From the NCBI RefSeq assembly GCF_900182985.1, contig NZ_FXUY01000002.1:126501-190500 (forward strand): a stretch of DNA of 64,000 nucleotides, written 5' to 3'. The position numbers were made by a program, and so were the translations under genes. Shown piece by piece: positions 53,284-64,000 of the stretch (its first letter is position 1; every line of letters begins with the position of its first letter). Source of the DNA: Pseudomonas helmanticensis. GTDB taxonomy: Bacteria > Pseudomonadota > Gammaproteobacteria > Pseudomonadales > Pseudomonadaceae. The notes below the pieces were generated by a model. That model did no database searches, was not told the DNA's origin, and worked only from the letters and a program-made list of their open reading frames with translations.

Positions 53284-54282
53284 TTGAACGCACCCATAGA
53301 ACCACATCGTTTTATTCTCGAGCCCTTTGAGGCACGCCGCTTCGCCAATCTGTGCGGGCAATTCGACGAGCATTTGCGCTTGATCGAACAGCGCCTGACC
53401 ATCGAGATCCGCAACCGCGGAAACCAGTTCGAGCTGATCGGCGACCCCAAGCACACCACGTCTGCGGAAAACCTGCTGCGCCGCCTGTACCGGGAAACCA
53501 AGGGTACCGAGCTGTCGCCGGACCTCGTGCACCTGTTCCTGCAGGAATCAGCCGTCGTCGAGCTGGACAACCACGCCCCCGCCGAAGCCTCCGTCGCCCT
53601 GCGCACCAAGAAAGGCATGATTCGCCCACGCGGCTTGAATCAGTTGCGCTATGTGAAGGAAGTCCTCGGCAACGACATCAACTTCGGCATCGGTCCGGCC
53701 GGTACCGGCAAGACCTATCTGGCCGTGGCGTGCGCCGTCGATGCACTGGAACGCGAGCAGATCCGCCGCATCCTGCTGGTGCGCCCGGCGGTTGAAGCCG
53801 GTGAAAAACTCGGCTTCCTGCCCGGCGACCTGTCGCAGAAGATCGACCCGTACCTGCGCCCGCTCTACGACGCGCTCTACGAGATGCTCGGTTTTGAATA
53901 CGTGGCCAAGCTGATCGAGCGCCAGGTGATCGAAGTCGCGCCGCTGGCCTACATGCGCGGTCGCACGCTGAACAACAGCTTCATCATCCTCGACGAGAGC
54001 CAGAACACCACCGTCGAACAGATGAAGATGTTCCTCACCCGTATCGGCTTTGGCTCTACGGCCGTCATCACCGGTGACATTACCCAGGTCGACTTGCCGA
54101 AAGGCACCAAGTCAGGCCTGCACCATGTGATCGAAGTGCTGAAAGACGTGCCAGGCATCAGCTTCACCCACTTCCAGCCTAAAGACGTCGTGCGCCATCC
54201 TTTGGTCCAGCGGATCGTCGAAGCCTATGAGCGCTTCGAAAACCGTGACGAAGCACCCAAGGAAACCTCGCGAAATGCTTGA
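53284..54282 (+). CDS. ybeZ: PhoH-like ATPase (YbeZ)
   Basis: About 332 residues. An N-terminal KH-like region (about 5-105) is followed by a P-loop NTPase domain: Walker A GPAGTGKT at 137-144, [32 protein letters not shown], Walker B in FIILDESQN, and [10 protein letters not shown]. The start is probably the TTG at 53284 (NAPIEPHRF); the frame upstream reads through the REP pair. Its end overlaps ybeY by eight bases. YbeZ works with YbeY in ribosome quality control. Confidence 0.92.
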   Translation: MNAPIEPHRFILEPFEARRFANLCGQFDEHLRLIEQRLTIEIRNRGNQFELIGDPKHTTSAENLLRRLYRETKGTELSPDLVHLFLQESAVVELDNHAPAEASVALRTKKGMIRPRGLNQLRYVKEVLGNDINFGIGPAGTGKTYLAVACAVDALEREQIRRILLVRPAVEAGEKLGFLPGDLSQKIDPYLRPLYDALYEMLGFEYVAKLIERQVIEVAPLAYMRGRTLNNSFIILDESQNTTVEQMKMFLTRIGFGSTAVITGDITQVDLPKGTKSGLHHVIEVLKDVPGISFTHFQPKDVVRHPLVQRIVEAYERFENRDEAPKETSRNA

Positions 54283-54769
54283 GCTAGACCTGCAAATCGC
54301 GACCGAAGCGCACGCGCCGAGTGAGGCCGACTTTCGTCTGTGGTGCGAACTGGCCCTGCGCCAGCGCACCGCCGACTCGGAAATGACCATTCGTCTGGTC
54401 GACGAGGAAGAAGGCCGCGAGCTCAATCACACCTGGCGCCATAAGGATTACGCGACCAACGTCCTGTCGTTCCCTGCCGAAGTGCCCGACGAGTTTCTCG
54501 ATATCCCGCTGCTCGGCGATCTGGTGATCTGCGTGGCCGTGGTCGAGCGTGAAGCTGCCGAGCAAGGCAAGGAACTAAAGGCCCATTGGGCACATCTGGT
54601 CATTCACGGTTGCTTGCATCTGCTCGGTTACGACCATATAGATGACGAGGAAGCCGAAGAAATGGAAGCACTGGAACGCGAGTTGCTTGCCGAATTGGGT
54701 TATCCCGATCCGTACGCGGACGACGAAACCGAAACATCCCCTATCGTTACAACAAAGGATTCAGAGTAA
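54275..54769 (+). CDS. ybeY: endoribonuclease YbeY
   Basis: A 164-residue zinc endoribonuclease for 16S rRNA 3'-end maturation and 70S quality control. The zinc motif [11 protein letters not shown] supplies the three histidines, and NVLSFP is the other conserved block. The ATG at 54275 overlaps the end of ybeZ, so the two are coupled. The C-terminus ([20 protein letters not shown]) is acidic and not conserved. Confidence 0.96.
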   Translation: MLELDLQIATEAHAPSEADFRLWCELALRQRTADSEMTIRLVDEEEGRELNHTWRHKDYATNVLSFPAEVPDEFLDIPLLGDLVICVAVVEREAAEQGKELKAHWAHLVIHGCLHLLGYDHIDDEEAEEMEALERELLAELGYPDPYADDETETSPIVTTKDSE

Positions 54770-54774
54770 TCGCT

Positions 54775-55614
54775 ATGAGCGAAGATCGATCGAGCAACGG
54801 GCAGAAGTCATGGCTGGGTAAACTGACCCAGGCTTTTGCCCACGAGCCGAAGAACCGTCAGGAGCTCCTCGAGCTGCTGCGTGATGCACATCAGAACAAA
54901 CTGCTGGACAGCGAAGCGCTGGCCATCGTCGAAGGCGCCATTCAGGTAGCTGACCTGCAAGTACGCGACATCATGGTGCCGCGCTCGCAGATGATCAGCA
55001 TCAAGGCGACCCAGACACCGCGTGAATTCCTCCCGGCCGTGGTCGACTCGGCCCACTCGCGCTATCCGGTCATCGGCGAAAGCCATGACGATGTGATGGG
55101 CGTGCTGCTGGCCAAGGATCTGCTGCCGCTGATCCTCAAGGAAAACGGCGACAGCTTCAACATCAAGGATCTGCTGCGCCCGGCCACGTTCGTGCCGGAG
55201 TCCAAGCGCTTGAACGTGTTGCTGCGTGAATTCCGCGCCAACCACAACCACATGGCCATCGTCATCGACGAATACGGCGGTGTGGCAGGTCTGGTGACCA
55301 TCGAAGACGTGCTGGAACAGATCGTCGGCGACATCGAAGACGAGCACGACGTCGAAGAGGACAGCTACATCAAACCGCTGCCCAGTGGCGACTTCCTGAT
55401 CAAGGCGTTGACGCCGATCGAGAACTTCAACGAGTTCTTCGACAGCGAGTTCTCCGACGACGAGTTCGACACCGTCGGCGGTCTGGTGATGAGCGCGTTC
55501 GGGCACTTGCCAAAACGCAACGAAATCACTGAAATCGGCGCCTATCGTTTCCGCATCCTGAACGCCGACAGCCGTCGGATTCACTTGCTGCGACTGACCC
55601 CAATCGCCCGGTAA
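54775..55614 (+). CDS. ybeX: CorC/YbeX CBS-domain transporter-associated protein
   Basis: A 279-residue cytoplasmic protein with two CBS domains (about 68-125 and 135-190) and a C-terminal CorC_HlyC domain (about 205-278, FDTVGGLVMSAFGHLPKRNE). VRDIMVPRSQM and VIDEYGGVAGLVTIEDVLEQIVGDIEDEHD are typical. It has been linked to magnesium/cobalt efflux (CorC) and to ribosome function (YbeX). It starts five bases after ybeY and precedes lnt by 17 bases. Confidence 0.95.
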   Translation: MSEDRSSNGQKSWLGKLTQAFAHEPKNRQELLELLRDAHQNKLLDSEALAIVEGAIQVADLQVRDIMVPRSQMISIKATQTPREFLPAVVDSAHSRYPVIGESHDDVMGVLLAKDLLPLILKENGDSFNIKDLLRPATFVPESKRLNVLLREFRANHNHMAIVIDEYGGVAGLVTIEDVLEQIVGDIEDEHDVEEDSYIKPLPSGDFLIKALTPIENFNEFFDSEFSDDEFDTVGGLVMSAFGHLPKRNEITEIGAYRFRILNADSRRIHLLRLTPIAR

Positions 55615-55631
55615 AAAATCTAAGGACTGAA

Positions 55632-57155
55632 ATGCGCTGGACAACCCGCCCCGGCTGGCCCGGTAATCTGCTGGCCGTGGCGGCCGGTGCAATCACCACC
55701 TTCGCTCTGGCACCGTTCAATATCTGGCCGCTGGCTTTGCTCGCGGTCGGTCTGTTCTATGCCGGTTTGCGCGAGCTGAGTCCGCGTCAGGCACTGGGCC
55801 GTGGCTGGTGCTTCGGTTTTGGCCTGTTCGGCGCCGGCACCAGCTGGATCTATTACAGCATTCACCATTTCGGCGGCGCTTCGGTGCTGCTGGCCGGGTT
55901 CCTGATGCTGCTGTTTACCGCCGCGATTGCCTGGTTCTTCGCCCTGCCCGCCTGGATTTGGGCGCGCTGGTTGCGCCGTAACGAGGCTCCGGTGGCCGAT
56001 GCCTTGGCATTTGCCGCGCTGTGGGTGGCTCAGGAAATGTTTCGTGGCTGGTTTCTTACCGGTTTCCCGTGGCTGTACTCGGGTTACAGCCAGCTCGACG
56101 GCCCGCTGTCGGGGCTCGCGCCAGTCGGCGGTATGTGGCTGGTAGGGTTCGTTCTGGCATTGACGGCGGCGCTGATCTACAACGCGCCGCGCTTGCTGCA
56201 AAGCGGTCGTAAAGGGTTCGTCGTTGCCGGCCTGCTGCTGTTGATCGGGCCGTGGATCGCCGGTATTGCGCTCAAGGGCCACGCCTGGACCAGCCCGTCC
56301 GGCGCACCATTAAGCGTTGCGGCGATTCAGGGCAACGTTGCACAAAGCATGAAATGGGATCCGGCCGAGCTCAATGCGCAATTGGCGCTGTACCGCGATT
56401 TGAGCTTTCGTTCAAAACCGGTCGACTTGCTGATCTGGCCAGAAACCGCCGTGCCGGTGCTCAAGGAGTCCGCCGAGGGCTACCTGAGCATGATGGGTAA
56501 CTTTGCCGCCGAGCGTAAATCGGCGCTGATCACCGGCGTGCCGATTCGCGAAACGGTTCGTCACGAACGACGCTTCTTCAACGGCATCACTGTGGTGGGC
56601 GAAGGCGATGGCACTTACCTGAAGCAGAAATTGGTGCCGTTCGGTGAATACGTGCCGTTGCAGGACATCCTGCGTGGCTTGATCGCGTTCTTTGATTTGC
56701 CGATGTCCGACTTCGCTCGCGGCCCGGCCGATCAGGCGCTGCTGCAAGCGAAGGGTTATCAGATTGCGCCGTTCATCTGTTACGAAGTGGTGTACCCGGA
56801 TTTCGCCGCCGGTCTGTCGGCACGCAGCGATCTGTTGCTGACGATCAGTAACGACACCTGGTTCGGCACCTCGATTGGCCCCCTGCAACATTTGCAGATG
56901 GCGCAGATGCGTGCGCTTGAGGCCGGTCGCTGGATGATCCGTGCGACCAACAACGGCGTTACCGGATTGATCAACCCGTTCGGGCAGATCACCGAGCAGA
57001 TTCCGCAGTTCGAACAGGGCATTTTGTATGGTGAAGTGGTGCCGATGCACAACCTGACACCGTATCTGCAATATCGCTCGTGGCCGCTGATGATTGTCTG
57101 CTTGCTGCTGTTTGGCTGGGCACTGATGGCGAGCCGGATGTCGAAAACCCTTTAA
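55632..57155 (+). CDS. lnt: apolipoprotein N-acyltransferase
   Basis: A 507-residue inner-membrane enzyme that adds the third acyl chain to lipoproteins. About seven membrane segments (1-215 and one near the C-terminus) and a periplasmic nitrilase-like domain (about 225-480). The catalytic triad is visible: E271 (WPETAVP), K333 (KQKLVPFGEY) and C383 (FICYEVVYP), with the flap NDTWFG. It closes the miaB-lnt block; a REP pair follows directly. Confidence 0.96.
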   Translation: MRWTTRPGWPGNLLAVAAGAITTFALAPFNIWPLALLAVGLFYAGLRELSPRQALGRGWCFGFGLFGAGTSWIYYSIHHFGGASVLLAGFLMLLFTAAIAWFFALPAWIWARWLRRNEAPVADALAFAALWVAQEMFRGWFLTGFPWLYSGYSQLDGPLSGLAPVGGMWLVGFVLALTAALIYNAPRLLQSGRKGFVVAGLLLLIGPWIAGIALKGHAWTSPSGAPLSVAAIQGNVAQSMKWDPAELNAQLALYRDLSFRSKPVDLLIWPETAVPVLKESAEGYLSMMGNFAAERKSALITGVPIRETVRHERRFFNGITVVGEGDGTYLKQKLVPFGEYVPLQDILRGLIAFFDLPMSDFARGPADQALLQAKGYQIAPFICYEVVYPDFAAGLSARSDLLLTISNDTWFGTSIGPLQHLQMAQMRALEAGRWMIRATNNGVTGLINPFGQITEQIPQFEQGILYGEVVPMHNLTPYLQYRSWPLMIVCLLLFGWALMASRMSKTL

Positions 57156-57243
57156 AGCAAAAGATCGCAGCCTGCGGCAGCTCCTACAGGGAAAAATACA
57201 AATCTCATGTAGGAGCTGCCGCAGGCTGCGATCTTTTGCTCTT
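57156..57243. repeat. REP pair (GCAGCCTGCGGCAGC type)
   Basis: Inverted arms around GGGAAAAATACAAATCTCATG between the convergent lnt and ydcF genes. It reaches the ydcF stop codon. Confidence 0.92.
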
Positions 57244-58004
57244 CAGCGGTAAAACAGCGAATACCCCACCTGCCCCACCGCTTCATTCAACAACTGCCCG
57301 CTCTGCCAGATCGATTTGAATTCCGGCAACCAGCCACCAAACGGTCGGGCGTTATCAGTGCCCAAAAAACCCACCGGCGCCGGCACCACTTCAAATCCTG
57401 CCTGCTGAAAACTCCACACCGAACGCGGCATGTGCCAGGCCTGCGTGACCACGACCACACGCTTGATCCCCTGCGGCAACAAAATATCGGCGCTGAACTT
57501 GGCGTTTTCCCACGTGGTACGGCTTTCACCTTCCTGCCAGCGCACCGTTACACCGAAATCGTCGAGTAACGAATCCGCCATCAACTTCGCCTCGGTCGGC
57601 GGCGTGCCGTAATGCAAACCACCGCTGGTCAGGATCGGCAAGCCCGACGCCTTGGCCAGCCGCGCCGCATAACGCTGACGCTCAAGCCCGACACCGGTGG
57701 GTTGATCCTCGCCCCAGGCGAGATCACCCCGTTCGCGCCCGGAACCCAACACCACAATCGCATCGGCGCGTTGTGCCAGCGTCGCCCACTCTGCGCGGGC
57801 CAACGGCGGTTCACGCTCCAGCGCCTTGGCGCTCCACTGCACGACGACTGGCAGGCTCATCAGCCAGAACCCGCCCAAACCCATGGCAAAACACACACCG
57901 GCCAGGCGCGGGCGTGAGCGACGCAGCCACCATGCGACCAACAGCAGCAATAAAAAAATGCCGGGAGGCAATAAAAGTTGTTTGATGAAATAACGAAAGG
58001 TCAT
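57243..58004 (-). CDS. YdcF/ElyC family (DUF218) membrane protein
   Basis: A 253-residue protein with two N-terminal membrane helices (about 8-28 and 34-56) and a periplasmic DUF218 domain. Conserved parts: DAIVVLGSGRERGDLAWG, GLPILTSGGLHYGTPPTEAKLM, SRTTWENAKFSADIL and VVVVTQAWHMPRSVWSFQQAGFEVVPAPVGFL. ElyC of this family affects cell-envelope (peptidoglycan/lipid carrier) balance. The start codon directly abuts a perfect ten-pair hairpin that contains the GGAG ribosome binding site. Confidence 0.9.
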   Translation of the reverse strand: MTFRYFIKQLLLPPGIFLLLLLVAWWLRRSRPRLAGVCFAMGLGGFWLMSLPVVVQWSAKALEREPPLARAEWATLAQRADAIVVLGSGRERGDLAWGEDQPTGVGLERQRYAARLAKASGLPILTSGGLHYGTPPTEAKLMADSLLDDFGVTVRWQEGESRTTWENAKFSADILLPQGIKRVVVVTQAWHMPRSVWSFQQAGFEVVPAPVGFLGTDNARPFGGWLPEFKSIWQSGQLLNEAVGQVGYSLFYR

Positions 58005-58026
58005 CGGGCATCTCCAGAGATGCCCG
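58005..58026 (-). promoter_or_regulatory. hairpin covering the ydcF ribosome binding site
   Basis: On the message CGGGCATCTC pairs with GAGATGCCCG (TG between), ending at the base before ATG. GGAG lies in the loop and right arm. No T-run follows, so it is a translation-control candidate or an operator rather than a terminator. Confidence 0.6.
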
Positions 58027-58109
58027 AAGCCTAAGTGGGTTAATAAAACGCGACAACCGATAGGTTGGGATCCTGTTGAAAAAGATCCGTTTTTTGACCT
58101 GCCATGCGC

Positions 58110-58433
58110 TTACTTGGCCTGCAGAGAGCGAACCTTCATGGTGTCTCTGCCGGGCGCCTTGTCCTTGAGCCAGATGACCTTGGCCGAATGTGCTGCATCG
58201 AGCTGCTTCACTGCTTGCGAGAGGCATCCATGCGTTTCACGTTCACTGCGATCCAGATAGGCCTTGACCAGTTTGAACTCGGCGGGGCTCAAGCCACGCA
58301 ATTCCAGTTCCAGGGGGCGCTCATCGCGCAGCCGGTCAGCGGTTTTTACGGCGTCCAGGGCCATACCCAGACGATCGATCAATCTTTCGTACAGCTCGGG
58401 TTTCGTTACGTTTTTTTTCCGTTGCTCCACCAT
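58110..58433 (-). CDS. conserved hypothetical protein
   Basis: A 107-residue, charged, mostly helical protein: KNVTKPELYERLIDRLGMALDAVKTADRLRDERP then LELELRGLSPAEFKLVKAYLDRSERETHGCLSQAVKQLDAAHSAKVIWLKDKAPGRDT. No signal peptide or membrane segment. I do not recognise a named domain. It lies upstream of the ydcF gene on the same strand and divergent from leuS, where P. aeruginosa also has a small hypothetical gene. The ATG at 58433 has GGGATGG upstream (weak). Confidence 0.75.
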   Translation of the reverse strand: MVEQRKKNVTKPELYERLIDRLGMALDAVKTADRLRDERPLELELRGLSPAEFKLVKAYLDRSERETHGCLSQAVKQLDAAHSAKVIWLKDKAPGRDTMKVRSLQAK

Positions 58434-58568
58434 CCCTCACCTCATTGAAGATAAGACTCACTCCCCAGTTAGAGCTTAGCTTCGCTGTACAAACCGGCGG
58501 TACGCCGCGACCAACGGCCCCCGGTACATGTATTGCGGCGTATGTAGCTGTAATCAGGGTTTCCCTAG

Positions 58569-61295
<2,727 letters not shown>

Positions 61296-61383
61296 ATTGG
61301 ATTGGGCGTCAGGTCCGCCTGACGCACTGTAAAACCTTTCGGGCCGCAAGGTCGGCCCACATGGTTTCAAGGGGAGCAACACA

Positions 61384-61989
61384 ATGATCAAACGCAATCT
61401 GCTGGTGATGGGCCTCGCTGTTCTGCTGAGCGCCTGCGGTTTCCAGCTGCGTGGCACTGGCACCACCGAACTGACGATCAAGGAGCTCGACCTGAGCGCA
61501 CGCAACGCCTACGGCGAGACCGTCACCGAGCTGCGTCAGGTGCTCGAGTCCAGCGGCGTCAAGGTATACAGCGGTGCACCGTACAAGCTGTACCTGGCTG
61601 ACGAGCAGGAAAACCAGCGTATTCTCAGCTACGCCGGTGCCGGCCGTACTGGCGAATATCAGGTCAATACCGTCCTGAACTACGACATCATTGGCGAACA
61701 CAACCTGAACCTGCTGAGCAGCAAGCTCGAAGTGCAGAAGGTGTTCATCCACGACGGCAACAACCTGGTCGGCTCCGATCAGGAAGCCAACGACGCCCGT
61801 CGTGAAACCCGTCGCGAACTGGTTCAACGCATGATGCTGCGCCTGCAACAGCTGACTCCGGCGCAACTGGAGCAACTGCAGCAAGCGGCCAACGACCGCG
61901 CCAAGGCTGAAGCCGACGCGCTGCAAGCGGCACAGAAGGCTGAAGCGGAAACCCCGCGCCAGTCGCCGCTCGAAATACCCAAGCAGTAA
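61384..61989 (+). CDS. lptE: LPS-assembly lipoprotein LptE
   Basis: A 201-residue outer-membrane lipoprotein that plugs LptD. Lipobox LSAC with the lipidated cysteine at residue 18, followed by GFQLRGTG, a hallmark of LptE (RlpB). The core covers about 18-160; the C-terminus is an Ala/Glu/Gln-rich helix (QQAANDRAKAEADALQAAQ). AGGGGAG lies before the ATG. The gap from leuS holds a GCGTCAGG/CCTGACGC hairpin without a T-run. It stands between leuS and holA, as usual. Confidence 0.95.
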   Translation: MIKRNLLVMGLAVLLSACGFQLRGTGTTELTIKELDLSARNAYGETVTELRQVLESSGVKVYSGAPYKLYLADEQENQRILSYAGAGRTGEYQVNTVLNYDIIGEHNLNLLSSKLEVQKVFIHDGNNLVGSDQEANDARRETRRELVQRMMLRLQQLTPAQLEQLQQAANDRAKAEADALQAAQKAEAETPRQSPLEIPKQ

Positions 61990-62028
61990 GACGTTCGGGG
62001 CGCTCAGGCGCCCCGTTCGGTATTTCTT

Positions 62029-63066
62029 ATGAAGCTCGCTCCCGCTCAACTCGGTAAACACCTGCAAGGCGCCCTCGCGCCGGTCTACATCATCAGCGGC
62101 GATGACCCGCTGTTGTGCCAGGAGGCTGCCGACGCCATCCGCAGTGCTGCTCGCCAGCAAGGTTTCGACGAACGCCAGGTCTTTGCTGCCGACGCCAATT
62201 TCGATTGGGGCACGTTGCTGCAGGCCGGCGCGAGCATGTCGTTGTTCGCGGAAAAACGCCTGCTGGAACTGCGCCTGCCTTCGGGCAAACCCGGTGACAA
62301 AGGCGCCGCGGCCTTCATCGAATATTGCTCACGCCCTGCCGAAGACACGGTGCTGCTGATCAGCCTGCCCAAGCTCGATGGCAGCGCGCAGAAAACCAAG
62401 TGGGGCAAGGCACTGGTTGAAGGTCAGCAGACCCAGTTCATCCAGATCTGGCCGGTGGACGCCAATCAGTTGCCGAGCTGGATTCGGCAGCGCCTGTCGC
62501 AGGCCGGTTTGTCGGCCAGCCAGGACGCGGTCGAATTGATTGCTGCACGCGTCGAGGGCAATTTGCTCGCGGCCGCGCAGGAAATCGAAAAGCTCAAGTT
62601 GATGGCCGAAGGTGGCCAGATCACCGTCGAAACCGTGCAGGCCGCAGTGGCCGACAGTGCCCGTTTCGACGTCTTCGGACTGACCGATGCCGTACTCAAC
62701 GGCGAACCGACCCATGCACTGCGCATGCTCGAAGGGCTACGCGGTGAAGGCGTCGAGCCACCGGTGATTCTCTGGGCGCTGGCGCGGGAGTTGCGCCTGC
62801 TGGCCAATATCTCGTTGCAGTACAGCCAGGGCACGCCGCTGGACAAGTGCTTTAGCCAGGCAAAACCACCGGTCTGGGACAAGCGCAAACCGCTGATGAG
62901 CAAAGCCTTGCAACGCTATACGGCGCAACGCTGGGCACAGCTGTTGCTCGAAGCGCAGCGCATCGATGCGCAGATCAAAGGCCAGGCTACCGGCTCGCCG
63001 TGGATGAGCCTGAGTCGCTTGGCGTTGTTGATGGCTGGCCAGCGACTTTCACTGCCTGCCGAATAA
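62029..63066 (+). CDS. holA: DNA polymerase III delta subunit
   Basis: A 345-residue clamp-loader subunit that opens the beta clamp. It begins MKLAPAQLGKHLQGALAPVYIISGDDPLLCQEAADAIR, with conserved LLISLPKLD, the domain II SRQRLS/ RVEGNLLAAAQEIEKLKL and the C-terminal collar helices. There is no functional Walker A, as normal for delta. A GGGGCG...CGCCCC hairpin precedes the gene after lptE. Confidence 0.95.
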   Translation: MKLAPAQLGKHLQGALAPVYIISGDDPLLCQEAADAIRSAARQQGFDERQVFAADANFDWGTLLQAGASMSLFAEKRLLELRLPSGKPGDKGAAAFIEYCSRPAEDTVLLISLPKLDGSAQKTKWGKALVEGQQTQFIQIWPVDANQLPSWIRQRLSQAGLSASQDAVELIAARVEGNLLAAAQEIEKLKLMAEGGQITVETVQAAVADSARFDVFGLTDAVLNGEPTHALRMLEGLRGEGVEPPVILWALARELRLLANISLQYSQGTPLDKCFSQAKPPVWDKRKPLMSKALQRYTAQRWAQLLLEAQRIDAQIKGQATGSPWMSLSRLALLMAGQRLSLPAE

Positions 63067-63141
63067 GATCAAAAGATCGCAGCGTGCCGCAGCTCCTACA
63101 TAGATTGGTGTAGGAACTGCGGCACGCTGCGATCTTTTGAC
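63066..63141. repeat. REP pair (GCAGCGTGCCGCAGC type)
   Basis: Both arms carry the GCAGCGTGCCGCAGC variant, so the base changes relative to other REPs are matched on both sides and the stem stays paired. Confidence 0.9.
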
Positions 63142-63201
63142 TTTTGTTTAGCATGAGCAGATTATTTGCCGCGCAAAACCCACTCACACGAGAGAACCCT
63201 C

Positions 63202-63366
63202 ATGAGCAAAAAGCCATCGAAACATGGCCCCAACAAGGCCAAATCCATCATCGCCCAACCGCTGTTCCGCAGCCGCCAGGAACAACCGAACAAGGGCAAA
63301 GGCAGCTACCGCCGCGAAGCCTTCCAGTCTAAAAGCTGGGAGGCTTCTTACTTTCTGGCTGCCTGA
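63202..63366 (+). CDS. arfA: alternative ribosome-rescue factor ArfA
   Basis: A 54-residue basic protein: MSKKPSKHGPNKAKSIIAQP, then LFRSRQEQPNKGKGSYRREAF and a C-terminal SWEASYFLAA. The LFRxRxE...NKKGKGSYRR pattern is the ArfA core that recruits RF2 to ribosomes stalled on mRNAs without a stop codon. GAGAGAACC lies before the ATG. The last 50 bases of the gene form a strong hairpin, as in E. coli arfA, where such a hairpin makes the message lack its stop so that the factor is made only when tmRNA rescue fails. Confidence 0.88.
   Translation: MSKKPSKHGPNKAKSIIAQPLFRSRQEQPNKGKGSYRREAFQSKSWEASYFLAA
63316..63354 (+). terminator. hairpin inside the arfA coding region
   Basis: GAAGCCTTCCAG (63316-63327) pairs with CTGGGAGGCTTC (63336-63347) over twelve positions (one G-T pair), with an eight-base loop and a following TTACTTT. 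It lies before the arfA stop codon, so it could end transcription or be cut by RNase III within the gene. Confidence 0.7.
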
Positions 63367-63427
63367 AGCGCAGTACCCCCCGGTCATGTTAAGGTCTGCA
63401 TCTGATTCGTTTCCCCTGGAACTGTGC

Positions 63428-64000
63428 ATGCCCCTAAGTCTTTCCCGTCGTTGGCCTGTTCGCCATTCGATCGCTGCAGCAAGCTTCGTTCTGCTTGTCG
63501 CCTGTGCGGAAAAACCCACCGCCGCCGACGCGCAACCTCTTCAAGCCGCTCCAGTCGCCACGGCCCCAGCGATCATTCCGCCGGTAGTGCCGTCCGCCGA
63601 CCCTCTCGATCTTCAGCCGACCCAGACCTTTGCCGAGTGGCAGGCAGGTTTCCGCAAGGACGCACTGGCCGCCGGGATTCGTCCTGAGCTGTTTGATCGC
63701 GCCTTCGCCAATGTCAGTTTCGACGCCAGCGTGATTCGCGCCGACCGCAGCCAGCCAGAATTTTCTCGCCCGGTGTGGGAATACCTCGACGGCGCGCTAT
63801 CGCCACTGCGCGTGCGTAAAGGCCAGGCCTTGATCGACCAGTACGCCGATATTCTGCAAAGCATCGAACAGCGTTATGGCGTCGACCGTCAGGCGCTCGT
63901 TTCGGTATGGGGCATGGAAAGCAATTTCGGCCAGTTCCAGGGCAGCAAATCGGTGATCAACTCGCTGGCCACCCTGGCCTACGAAGGTCGCCGTCCGGGC
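63428..64000 (+). CDS. lytic murein transglycosylase, MltB family (partial)
   Basis: The first 191 residues of a lipoprotein that runs off the right edge. Lipobox LVAC (C26), a Pro/Ala-rich spacer (27-65), then the SLT_2 domain: FAEWQAGFRKDALAAGIRPELFDRAF, SQPEFSRPVWEYLDGALSPLRV and VSVWGMESNFG with catalytic E164. Such enzymes cleave peptidoglycan to 1,6-anhydro products at the outer membrane. The gene follows arfA. Confidence 0.92.
   Translation, partial: MPLSLSRRWPVRHSIAAASFVLLVACAEKPTAADAQPLQAAPVATAPAIIPPVVPSADPLDLQPTQTFAEWQAGFRKDALAAGIRPELFDRAFANVSFDASVIRADRSQPEFSRPVWEYLDGALSPLRVRKGQALIDQYADILQSIEQRYGVDRQALVSVWGMESNFGQFQGSKSVINSLATLAYEGRRPG

Noticed and set aside
61308..61325. Hairpin GCGTCAGG/CCTGACGC between leuS and lptE as a terminator
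   Set aside because: No T-run follows and lptE is expected to be expressed with its neighbours; it may be a processing or weak pause site.

Overview
The window looks like chromosomal DNA of a Pseudomonas of the P. fluorescens group. GC is high, gene density is high, and many gaps between genes hold the paired palindromic repeats typical of these genomes (GATCGCAGCC...GGCAGCTCCTAC and relatives). The right third (about 41.5-64 kb) keeps a gene order I recognise from P. aeruginosa: amn, acyl-CoA dehydrogenase, ladS, thiD, thiE, hemL, Sel1 protein, DUF1820, miaB, phoH, ybeY, corC/ybeX, lnt, leuS, lptE, holA, lytic transglycosylase. No tRNA, rRNA, CRISPR array, prophage or intact transposase gene was seen.

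Layout. 0-3.3 kb: end of a DJ-1 family gene, a small secreted protein, a purine permease and trmA. 3.3-4.5 kb: a two-gene DUF4160-DUF2442 module in base-poorer DNA, probably acquired. 4.5-10.2 kb: a shikimate/quinate catabolic cluster with a type II dehydroquinase, a shikimate/quinate dehydrogenase, a TetR regulator, the fused dehydratase QuiC and an MFS transporter. Together they would import quinate or shikimate and convert it to protocatechuate. An identical motif (TAACC-N3-TAGTACA-Y-TTTA) lies upstream of aroQ and between quiC and the transporter, and A-rich Hfq/Crc-like sites sit before both aroQ and the transporter. 10.3-13.7 kb: a DMT transporter, an IclR regulator flanked by fragments of two degraded genes, and an aldo/keto reductase. 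13.8-16.6 kb: tandem paralogous zinc metallopeptidases and a secreted hydrolase.

16.7-31 kb: housekeeping and metabolic genes (HAD phosphatase, tesB, acetyltransferase, deacetylase-like protein, flavoprotein, rhlE, exporter, an exonuclease/NYN RNase pair, DUF2076, YciC, an EEP-family protein) followed by a three-gene ABC importer. 31.5-34.2 kb: a PuuC-like aldehyde dehydrogenase divergent from a LysR regulator. 34.3-41.5 kb: hrpB, a lipoprotein, fieF, a low-complexity secreted protein, an Lrp regulator with a possible divergent small transcript, DUF2788 and rluE. 41.5-64 kb: the conserved block above, with arfA (carrying an internal hairpin) between holA and a truncated mltB-like gene at the right edge.

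The most distinctive signals are the linked regulatory motifs of the quinate cluster, the intra-gene hairpin of arfA, two opposite-facing copies of a roughly 180-230 bp non-coding element with terminal inverted repeats, the DUF4160-DUF2442 module, and the transcript-like element divergent from lrp.
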